This document shows positions 1 to 5,606 of a stretch of 7,855 nucleotides of DNA, one piece after another. The notes below the pieces were generated by a model, which worked only from the letters and a program-made list of their open reading frames with translations, was not told where the DNA came from and did not search any database. Position numbers and translations under genes: made by a program. Position 1 is the stretch's first letter. The number at the start of each line of letters is the position of its first letter. The DNA is from Acidimicrobiia bacterium UBA4744 (GTDB taxonomy: Bacteria; Actinomycetota; Acidimicrobiia; Spongiisociales; UBA4744): NCBI GenBank assembly GCA_002403855.1, contig DHIO01000025.1, positions 27,339-35,193 on the forward strand, written 5' to 3'.

Positions 1-427
1 TCTCGAATCCCATCGATTCCCACAATCGAATGGCCGTGATGTTGGTGGAGACCACCGCGTTGAACTGCATCCCGGTGAACCCGAGCCACTCCGCCTCGGC
101 GATCACGTACTCGGCAAAGCGGCGGCCGATGCCTTGCCCGCCGGCGCTCGGTGCGACCATCCAGCCGGCGTTGCAGATGTGATCACCGAGACCGATCGCG
201 TTCGGTTTGAGATACGCGGTAGCCACGATCGTGTTGCCGCTTTCTGCAACGTAGGTGAAATGTCGGCTCCTACCCGGCTGCATCCAGAATGCTCTCGCTA
301 CGGGTTCCGGAGTATCGGGCAGGTAGGCGTATGTGTCACCCCCGGCAACAACATCCCGAAAGATGGGCCAGATGGCGGGCCAATCGCTGGACCGTGCCCG
401 ACGGAATCGAAGGTCACTGGAAGCCAT
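1..427 (-). CDS. GNAT-family N-acetyltransferase (C-terminus cut by window edge)
   Basis: The reverse strand stays open from an ATG at 427 to the left edge, giving 142 residues with no stop. The product begins MASSDLRFRRARSSDW and reads as a GNAT acetyltransferase, which transfers acetyl from acetyl-CoA to an amine, probably in the cytoplasm. The acetyl-CoA pyrophosphate loop is at residues 91-101 (VAPSAGGQGIG), just after the usual beta-4 strand (CNAGWMV). The C-terminal GNAT signature is at 127-141 (STNITAIRLWESMGF). One oddity is that the R/Q normally three residues before the loop's first conserved glycine is a glycine here (A-G-G-Q-G-I-G). Families of this kind run about 155-175 residues, so perhaps 15-30 are missing. 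An in-frame GTG at 436 is an alternative start, and an upstream stop at 455-457 limits extension. It is transcribed away from the membrane-protein operon. The acceptor substrate cannot be told from the sequence. Confidence 0.85.
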   Translation of the reverse strand, partial: MASSDLRFRRARSSDWPAIWPIFRDVVAGGDTYAYLPDTPEPVARAFWMQPGRSRHFTYVAESGNTIVATAYLKPNAIGLGDHICNAGWMVAPSAGGQGIGRRFAEYVIAEAEWLGFTGMQFNAVVSTNITAIRLWESMGFE

Positions 428-641
428 GGCCCGCACCGTAGCTGACCGCCCAGATCACCGACATGCGCACCAACGCACACCCCGCCGAGTGTCCTAGGTA
501 AGCCCGTCTCCTGCTTGAAGAACCGCTCGGTATTGAACGCTGTGAGCCCGTCGATGGCCGGCCGCACCGAGCTGCCCGGCTTCCCTCCGTATCATTCTGG
601 TACGAGGCATGCCGGTGTAGTGAGACAACCGGGAGCCGGTC
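428..641. other. Divergent intergenic region between GNAT gene and membrane-protein operon
   Basis: These 214 bases separate two divergently transcribed genes and must hold both promoters unless the genes are read from further away. On the + strand a TATCAT at 590-595 could be a -10 box about 46 bases before the 642 start, but no convincing -35 sits 16-18 bases upstream. A TTGAAG at 515-520 has no matching -10. A GGGAG at 631-635, six bases before the ATG at 642, is a good ribosome binding site and supports that start. I see no RNA gene, repeat or credible small gene here. Confidence 0.35.
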
Positions 642-3080
642 ATGACGCAAAGAACACCGCCTCCTCTCCTGGCGGTGCTCATACTGGGCACCGTCTGCCA
701 GATCGGTCAGGTGCTGCTCCTGCGAGAGCTCCTGATGGTCTTTCACGGCAGTGAACTGTCCATCGGGGTCATTCTGTCCGCCTGGCTGGCCTGGGTCGGA
801 ATAGGCAGCGGCCTGGGTGCCGTTTTGTCGGCCCGGGTTTCCCGGCCCGGGCTCCTCCTGCTTATCAGCGCGGCGGGCGTCCTGCTGGCCCTCCCGGCAA
901 CCATTCTGTTGATCCGCGGGCTGCGTGGCTTCCTCGATGCATACCCGGGCGCCTATCTCTCGCTTTCTGACGTAGTCATCTCCTCCTTTCTGCTGTTGGC
1001 ACCAGCCTGTCTCATGCTCGGCGCCCAGTTCGTCCTGCTTGCAAGGGTGTGGCGCGAACACGACCAGGCGGCGGATACCTCCGGCGCCGGAAAGACCTAC
1101 ATCGGCGAGGCGGCCGGGAGTGTGGTTGGTGGCGTCGTGTTCACCTTTCTCATGGTGCGTCATCTCACCTCAATGCAATCGGCGGTCCTGGCCGGCATGT
1201 TGATGCTCGCCGGCGTCTTGTTCGTGACCTGGCGATCCGCAATCGGTGCCGGTGGTGTGTCTCCGGGCCTCCGGGTTGCGGCTTCCGGACTGCTGGCGCT
1301 GGCAATCGTGGCCTTTCCTCTCTTGAGCCGTCTCGACGATTGGGCCTACCGGCTCCAGTGGCGGGACTTCATGCCGGACCACCAACTCGTCGCGACCCAA
1401 CAATCGAAGTACGGGACCATCGCCGTCCTCCGGCGTGAGGGCCAGTACAGCTTCTATCAGAGCGGGCATCTGATGTTCTCCACGGCGGGTCCGGCGACGG
1501 TGGCCCCGGCGTTCGAGGAACAGGACGCTGCAGCCTTCGTGCATTTGTCGATGGTGCAACACGAGAACCCACGACACGTACTGCTGATCGGTGGTGGATT
1601 GCGCGGGACGCTGGGGGAGATTGCCAGACATCCCGTTGACAGGATTGACTACCTGGAGCTAGACGAGATGCTGACCGAGGTAGCCCGCCCGTACGTCTCC
1701 AGCGCAACGCTCGATGGGCTTGCCGATCCTCGGGTGCGCCTGATGCACACAGACGGCAGGCTCTTCGTGAAAGGCGCGGAAGACCGATATGACCTGGTGA
1801 TTGTTGATGCCCCGGATCCCACTACCGCGGTTTTGAACCGCTTCTACACCAGAGAGTTCTTCCGGGAGGTCGAGGCCTTGCTCAATCCGGGCGGGGTGCT
1901 CGTCGTCGGGGCGACATCCACCGCGGACCTTCGCGCCACAGCCGTTGCGAACCGCAACTCCACCATCTACCACACGCTTCGCGAGGTCTTCCCCCGGGTG
2001 CTTCCGGCCGGCGACCGGCACCTGTTGTTCTTCGCGACGGATTCTGCCGGGCAGGTCTCCATCGACGTACCGACACTTCAAGAGCGATACCTGGAGAGAG
2101 AAATCGCAACGCCCGGCTTCTCGCACCAGCACTATCACACGTTGCTCCCAGAATCCCAGGTCCGGCGGGTCGGCTGGCTGGTCCGCGGTCACGGGCGCAC
2201 CAGCGACGCGCACCTTGCAGGGCCAAGCCCGGTCCCCCTCAGTCCGGGAACGGTAGTCGAGCAGGAGCACGCAGAAGCGCAACTTGCACCGGTGGAGGAG
2301 GAGTACTTCATCAACTCCGACTTGAAGCCCATTGGGTACTTCTACACGCTGATGGTCTGGGACGATCTGGCCGGCACGGGTCACCGGCAGGCATTTGAAC
2401 GGTTGCTGCGCGTCGAATCTCATTGGATGCTGCTTCTGGCCGGTATCCCGGTGCTCTCGGCAGCCGGGCTACGGATGACAGCCGGCCGGATCGGGAGGGA
2501 ACCCGGCACTCGCTTCGCGGTCCTGTTCACCGTGTTCACCACGGGGCTCTCAACCATGGCTCTGCAGATCGGTTTGCTCTTCGCATTTCAGAGCATCTAC
2601 GGCTTCGTCTACGAAATGGTGGGTCTGATCGTGGCGATCTTCATGGGCGGGCTGGCTCTGGGTACACTTCTGTCGCACCGATACGTCGCCGACAAGGCGA
2701 GCCTTCGCACCCTGTCCCACGTCCAGGCGTTGATCGCACTGGTTTCCGTTCTGTTTGCGATCGTCCTCCCCCGATCGGCAGCTGTGCCATCCCAGACGAC
2801 GGTGTTCCTGCTCTTCTCGACGCTGACGTTGCTGGCAGGGGTGATCAACGGCGTGGACTTCCCGCTGGCGGCCGCCTGCTACATGGCCTTGAGACGGCAA
2901 CCCGAGAGGGCATCGGGTACGGTTTACGGTGTAGAGCTGCTCGGGGCGTGTGTCGGGGCGGCAGTGGTGAGTGTCGTTGTGGTGCCGGTACTGGGGATCG
3001 TCGCCAGCTGCTTCCTTGCCGCTGTTGCGAACGGCACGGCTTATGGGGTGCTCCGGATATCCGGGAGGTCCTATGCCTGA
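642..3080 (+). CDS. Polytopic membrane protein with central spermidine-synthase-like domain (fused MFS/spermidine synthase family)
   Basis: The 812-residue product has about seven N-terminal helices (near 8-30, 40-62, 70-91, 111-135, 154-173, 178-197, 210-228), a soluble domain at about 240-590 and about seven C-terminal helices (594-612, 625-648, 654-678, 693-710, 718-748, 760-783, 784-804). The soluble domain carries aminopropyltransferase landmarks: a beta-domain entry at 254-280 (QSKYGTIAVLRREGQYSF), the SAM-binding loop LLIGGGLRGTLGE at 314-326, the acidic YLELDE at 337-342, DGRLF at 371-375 and the catalytic-type VDAPDP at 388-393. INSDLKPIGYFY at 557-568 matches my recollection of this fused family. 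Basic residues cluster in loops that put the N-terminus inside and the soluble domain outside. TM1-6 and TM9-14 look like a duplication. Real polyamine synthesis is unproven; SAM or a SAM-derived ligand is an inference. The ATG at 642 has GGGAG six bases upstream. The gene overlaps the next by 8 bases, so they are probably co-transcribed. Confidence 0.88.
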   Translation: MTQRTPPPLLAVLILGTVCQIGQVLLLRELLMVFHGSELSIGVILSAWLAWVGIGSGLGAVLSARVSRPGLLLLISAAGVLLALPATILLIRGLRGFLDAYPGAYLSLSDVVISSFLLLAPACLMLGAQFVLLARVWREHDQAADTSGAGKTYIGEAAGSVVGGVVFTFLMVRHLTSMQSAVLAGMLMLAGVLFVTWRSAIGAGGVSPGLRVAASGLLALAIVAFPLLSRLDDWAYRLQWRDFMPDHQLVATQQSKYGTIAVLRREGQYSFYQSGHLMFSTAGPATVAPAFEEQDAAAFVHLSMVQHENPRHVLLIGGGLRGTLGEIARHPVDRIDYLELDEMLTEVARPYVSSATLDGLADPRVRLMHTDGRLFVKGAEDRYDLVIVDAPDPTTAVLNRFYTREFFREVEALLNPGGVLVVGATSTADLRATAVANRNSTIYHTLREVFPRVLPAGDRHLLFFATDSAGQVSIDVPTLQERYLEREIATPGFSHQHYHTLLPESQVRRVGWLVRGHGRTSDAHLAGPSPVPLSPGTVVEQEHAEAQLAPVEEEYFINSDLKPIGYFYTLMVWDDLAGTGHRQAFERLLRVESHWMLLLAGIPVLSAAGLRMTAGRIGREPGTRFAVLFTVFTTGLSTMALQIGLLFAFQSIYGFVYEMVGLIVAIFMGGLALGTLLSHRYVADKASLRTLSHVQALIALVSVLFAIVLPRSAAVPSQTTVFLLFSTLTLLAGVINGVDFPLAAACYMALRRQPERASGTVYGVELLGACVGAAVVSVVVVPVLGIVASCFLAAVANGTAYGVLRISGRSYA
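3063..3068 (+). promoter_or_regulatory. Ribosome binding site deciding the radical SAM start at 3073
   Basis: GGGAGG lies four bases before the ATG at 3073, inside the last codons of the membrane-protein gene. It favours that start over the long frame opening at 2971, whose extra 34 residues are only a readthrough of the upstream gene in another frame. It also favours 3073 over the ATG at 3109, which has only a weak GAGAG further away. Confidence 0.6.
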
Positions 3081-4245
3081 GAAGGCCGCTCCTGAGAGTG
3101 CATCGGTCATGGACAGGCGAGCGTTCCTGAAAGCCGGTGTCGGCAGCGCCTGCGCGATGGGGCTCGCCGGTGTCGGTTGCACCCAGAGACGGACAGAAAC
3201 GCCGGCATCGCAAACGGCGCAGAAGGGTCTGGTCAGGCCCACACCTTCTCGCTGGTTCACGGAACTCGACGACGGCAGAGTTCGTTGCGAGCTCTGCCCC
3301 AAGAGGTGCGAATTGGCGGAGGGCGAGAGGGCCCCGTGCCGGGTACGCGTCAACCTCGCCGGGGTGGGGTATACCCTCGCCCACGGTAACCCCGCCCTGA
3401 TCCAGGAAGACCCGGTAGAACGCATTCCGCTATTCCACGTGCTCCCCGGGAGCCGAGCGCTCTCGATTGCCACCGCCGGATGCAACCTTCACTGCAGATT
3501 CTGTGAGGCATGGGATATGACCCAGGTGGCCCCCGAGGAGGTATACGCCTACGACATGCCACCGGACGAACTCGTCGCCCATGCACACGCGGCGAATGTC
3601 CGCTCGATCAGCTATTCATTCGGCGAGCCGGTGGTCTTCTACGAATACATGGTCGAAGTCGGTACGTTGGCCGGAGACGCCGGGCTGCTGAACCTGATAC
3701 ATACCGCCGGCTACGTTCAGCCGGAGCCACTGAGAGAGTTCGCCGGCCGGCTGGATGCGGCCAATGTCGACCTCAAGAGCTTCGATCCGGAATTCCACCG
3801 AGAGGTTGTCGGCGGAGAGCTGGCACCTGTGCTGGCCACCCTGCAGATTCTCCGCGACGCCGGCGTGCACATCGAGATCACCAATATCGTCATTCCGACG
3901 TTGAATGACGATATGACCCAGATAAGCCGGATGTGTAAGTGGGTGGTAAGCGAGTTGGGAGCCGGAGTCCCCGTTCACTTCGCTCGCTTCTATCCGTTGT
4001 ACCGGCTTTCCGACCTCCCCCGAACCCCGGTTTCCACGCTCGACCACGCACGAGAGACTGCTCTAGAGGCGGGCCTCAGGTACGTCTATGTTGGCAGGGT
4101 CACCGGTCACACCGGTGAGAACACCTTCTGTCCGAGCTGCGGCGAGCCGGTCATCGAGCGTGTTGGCTTTGTCATCGGCGGGATACATCTCACCGACGGC
4201 CGATGTGACTACTGCGGCACGCCCATACCCGGCACATGGGCGTGA
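3073..4245 (+). CDS. Tat-signal radical SAM protein, AmmeMemoRadiSam-system type
   Basis: The 390-residue product starts at ATG 3073 and overlaps the upstream stop by 8 bases (ATGCCTGA). A twin-arginine motif, DRRAFLKAG at 14-22, precedes a hydrophobic stretch and Cys36, a weak lipobox (GVGC). Mature landmarks follow the AmmeMemoRadiSam radical SAM family: CELCPKRC with Cys72, 75, 79 and 89; EDPVERIPLFHVLPGS at 112-127; the radical SAM CNLHCRFC at 137-144, which binds a [4Fe-4S] cluster and SAM; a GEP segment at 184-186; NVDLKSFD at 231-238; and EITNIVIPTLND at 268-279. A C-terminal four-cysteine knuckle (Cys353, 356, 378, 381) resembles a zinc ribbon. The usual partners, AMMECR1-like and Memo-like proteins, are not in the window. 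The substrate is unknown. Export is inferred from the signal; if translation began beyond it the protein would be cytoplasmic, but no good start exists there. The ATG at 3109, two residues before the RR, is an alternative start that keeps the signal. Confidence 0.88.
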   Translation: MPEKAAPESASVMDRRAFLKAGVGSACAMGLAGVGCTQRRTETPASQTAQKGLVRPTPSRWFTELDDGRVRCELCPKRCELAEGERAPCRVRVNLAGVGYTLAHGNPALIQEDPVERIPLFHVLPGSRALSIATAGCNLHCRFCEAWDMTQVAPEEVYAYDMPPDELVAHAHAANVRSISYSFGEPVVFYEYMVEVGTLAGDAGLLNLIHTAGYVQPEPLREFAGRLDAANVDLKSFDPEFHREVVGGELAPVLATLQILRDAGVHIEITNIVIPTLNDDMTQISRMCKWVVSELGAGVPVHFARFYPLYRLSDLPRTPVSTLDHARETALEAGLRYVYVGRVTGHTGENTFCPSCGEPVIERVGFVIGGIHLTDGRCDYCGTPIPGTWA

Positions 4246-4246
4246 G
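4246..4246. other. One-base gap between two convergent stop codons
   Basis: The TGA of the + strand radical SAM gene ends at 4245 and the TGA of the - strand radical SAM gene lies at 4247-4249, leaving a single base. No terminator hairpin with a T-run fits here, so each transcript probably runs into the antisense strand of the other gene. Confidence 0.8.
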
Positions 4247-5299
4247 TCAGCCGAGCCGCTGACGGTATACCTCGAGATTGGCCAGGGACCTCTGATCGAG
4301 GTTGGTCAACCCGGCCGCCTGAGCCCATTCCATCGCCTCGACAAACTCCTCGGGTGTGATCGCGCGGGCGATGCGCTCGTATTCGAAGGCCCGGTGCTCG
4401 ACCCGATACTGAGCCATGATGTTCACGTAGGTATTGGGAGACAGGTTCTCGGCCACCCACTCGACGAAGGCACGAGTGCCGGCCACCCGGTTCGGCATCA
4501 CCAGGTGGCGCACCATCAGGCCCCGTAGCGCAATACCGCGCTCGTCTTGGATCAGGTCCCCGACCTGGCGGTGCATTTCGATGATGGCTTTCCGCGCCGT
4601 CTCCGGATAGTCGGAAGCTTCCGCGAGGTTGTAGCGCCTTGCCTCCGCGCCGTCCATGAATTTCAAGTCGGGAAGGTAGATGTCGACGATGCCGTCGAGG
4701 AGTCTGACGTTCTCGACCCGTTCATAGCCGCTGGTGTTGTAGCACAAGGGGAGGCGCAGCCCCTTCTCCATGGCGATTCGCGTCGCAGCCACAATGTTGG
4801 GCATGACGTGGGTAGGCGTCACCAGGTTGATGTTGTGGCAGCCTATGCGCTGGAGCTCCAGCATCATCCACGCCAGATTCTCATCGGAGACCTCCCAGCC
4901 CAGCCCCTCATGGGCGAGCGGCCAGTTCTGGCAAAACACACAGCGAAGACCGCAGTTCGAAAAGAAGATGGTGCCGGAACCGTCCGCTCCAACCAGCGGC
5001 AATTCCTCTCCGAAATGTGGGTGAAAGCTGTAGACCACCGCCTTCTCCGGGGCCCGGCAGAATCCTCTTTGGTCTTCGCGACGATTCACTCCGCAACGGT
5101 TGGGGCACAGCTCGCATGCTTCCAGGATGCTGTATGCCTCCTCGATCCGGTCTGCAAATCCGCCTTCTGCCTCCAGTTTCAAGTAGGCGGGCTCCCAGGA
5201 CTCCGGATCGACCCTCGACTGATCGGACCGTGCGCAGGCGTCCAGCAGCAGTGCGGCGCCGGGAAGCGACAGGATGAATCTCCTGCGTGTCACTGCCAT
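4247..5299 (-). CDS. Tat-signal, lipobox-bearing radical SAM protein (PflX-like, COG1313 type)
   Basis: The 350-residue product has an N-terminal TRRRFIL twin-arginine motif (4-10), a hydrophobic core and a lipobox LLDAC ending at Cys22, so it looks like a Tat-exported lipoprotein. Then come CELCPNRCGVNR (62-73) with Cys62, 65, 69 and 81, a GEELPL segment (97-102), and GSGTIFFSNCGLRCVFCQNW (107-126) holding the radical SAM CxxxCxxC (Cys116, 120, 123). NINLVTPTHVMPNI (156-169), YNTSGYE (187-193), DIYLPDLKFMD (206-216) and RGLMVRHLVMPN (259-270) follow the family closely. The family is related to pyruvate formate-lyase activases, but its substrate is not established as far as I know. I chose ATG 5299 over an in-frame GTG at 5308 because GGAGGG sits eight bases before the ATG and abuts the GTG. 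It converges on the other radical SAM gene and shares its CxLCPxRC entry and signal type, which suggests a shared pathway. Confidence 0.88.
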   Translation of the reverse strand: MAVTRRRFILSLPGAALLLDACARSDQSRVDPESWEPAYLKLEAEGGFADRIEEAYSILEACELCPNRCGVNRREDQRGFCRAPEKAVVYSFHPHFGEELPLVGADGSGTIFFSNCGLRCVFCQNWPLAHEGLGWEVSDENLAWMMLELQRIGCHNINLVTPTHVMPNIVAATRIAMEKGLRLPLCYNTSGYERVENVRLLDGIVDIYLPDLKFMDGAEARRYNLAEASDYPETARKAIIEMHRQVGDLIQDERGIALRGLMVRHLVMPNRVAGTRAFVEWVAENLSPNTYVNIMAQYRVEHRAFEYERIARAITPEEFVEAMEWAQAAGLTNLDQRSLANLEVYRQRLG

Positions 5300-5307
5300 A
5301 GGGGACA

Positions 5308-5313
5308 CCCTCC
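5308..5313 (-). promoter_or_regulatory. Ribosome binding site deciding the start at 5299
   Basis: On the - strand GGAGGG is followed by eight bases and then ATG (5299-5297). The competing GTG at 5308-5306 begins on the last G of this site, which leaves no spacing for initiation. Using 5299 places the twin arginines at residues 5-6, the usual position for a Tat signal. Confidence 0.65.
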
Positions 5314-5355
5314 GGGACCGGCCGTCGACCAGGCGCCGGCGTAGATGACTATCTC

Positions 5356-5361
5356 ATTATC
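5356..5361 (-). promoter_or_regulatory. Candidate -10 box for the PflX-like radical SAM gene
   Basis: The - strand reads GATAAT, five of six matches to the TATAAT consensus, in GC-rich surroundings. Transcription would start about 50 bases before the ATG at 5299. No good TTGACA-like -35 lies 16-18 bases upstream, so the box may serve an alternative sigma factor or be fortuitous. Confidence 0.3.
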
Positions 5362-5483
5362 GCAAACGGGATTGAGACCGATGTCCGCTCGCGCCGGAGC
5401 GCATATGTCGAGCGGGTTGTTGGAGGCAGTCTGTTGGGTCAAGCCTCGAGACGGACGGGTCGCCCCCGGCGCACACGCTGTCA

Positions 5484-5532
5484 TGCGGTTCATAACCCTA
5501 AGGTGCGGGCTCGAATCCTGCCCCCGCAACCA
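5484..5532 (+). pseudogene. 3' half of an initiator-tRNA(fMet)-like gene, 5' half missing or displaced
   Basis: These 49 bases read as tRNA positions 27-76. The anticodon loop TTCATAA has CAT at 5491-5493 and is followed by CCC. The variable loop AGGT is four bases. The T-stem GCGGG/CCTGC pairs fully (one G-T) around the loop CTCGAAT. The acceptor strand CCCCGCA is followed by A and an encoded CCA ending at 5532. The unpaired-type A at position 72 and the CCC in the anticodon stem are initiator-tRNA features. Position 54 is C instead of the near-universal T, and bases directly upstream give neither a D-arm nor an acceptor strand TGCGGGG at the right distance. I therefore read it as a remnant or attachment-site copy, not a working gene. 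No integrase is in view. Confidence 0.6.
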
Positions 5533-5543
5533 AGAACCAAGGC

Positions 5544-5566
5544 GTGGGGGCGGTCGGCCCCGCTTT
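5544..5566 (+). terminator. Possible short hairpin terminator after the tRNA-like remnant
   Basis: GTGGGG (5544-5549) can pair with CCCCGC (5558-5563) around an eight-base loop, followed by TTT. It begins 11 bases after the CCA end, where a tRNA terminator would be expected. The T-run is only three bases, so its efficiency is doubtful, and on the - strand it has no T-run to serve pgm. Confidence 0.3.
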
Positions 5567-5606
5567 CCCGCCGGTTGCCAAGATCCGCCGTACCATCGCC
5601 TCGACC

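Noticed and set aside
414..1163. 249-residue - strand open frame over the start of the membrane-protein gene
   Set aside because: It is low-complexity, rich in Q, G and R, has no domain, and lies opposite clear transmembrane coding sequence. It is an antisense shadow in high-GC DNA.
1659..2423. 254-residue - strand open frame opposite the spermidine-synthase-like domain
   Set aside because: The + strand carries recognisable catalytic motifs across the same bases, and the antisense product resembles no family.
2550..3485. 311-residue - strand open frame across the two + strand genes
   Set aside because: It spans the overlap of two well-supported genes on the other strand and has a random-looking, proline/arginine-rich composition.
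4547..5344. 265-residue + strand open frame opposite the PflX-like gene
   Set aside because: It is the antisense of a gene with a full set of family motifs, and has no domain or good ribosome binding site.
5290..5529. 79-residue - strand open frame upstream of the PflX-like gene
   Set aside because: It covers the promoter region and the tRNA-like remnant and overlaps the true start; no protein features are visible.
5454..5532. A complete functional tRNA(Met) ending at 5532
   Set aside because: Directly upstream bases give only four of seven acceptor pairs, no U8 and no normal D-arm, and T54 is replaced by C.
5484..5532. Selenocysteine tRNA reading TCA as the anticodon
   Set aside because: Shifting the loop by one base destroys the anticodon stem, and the long variable arm of tRNA(Sec) is absent.
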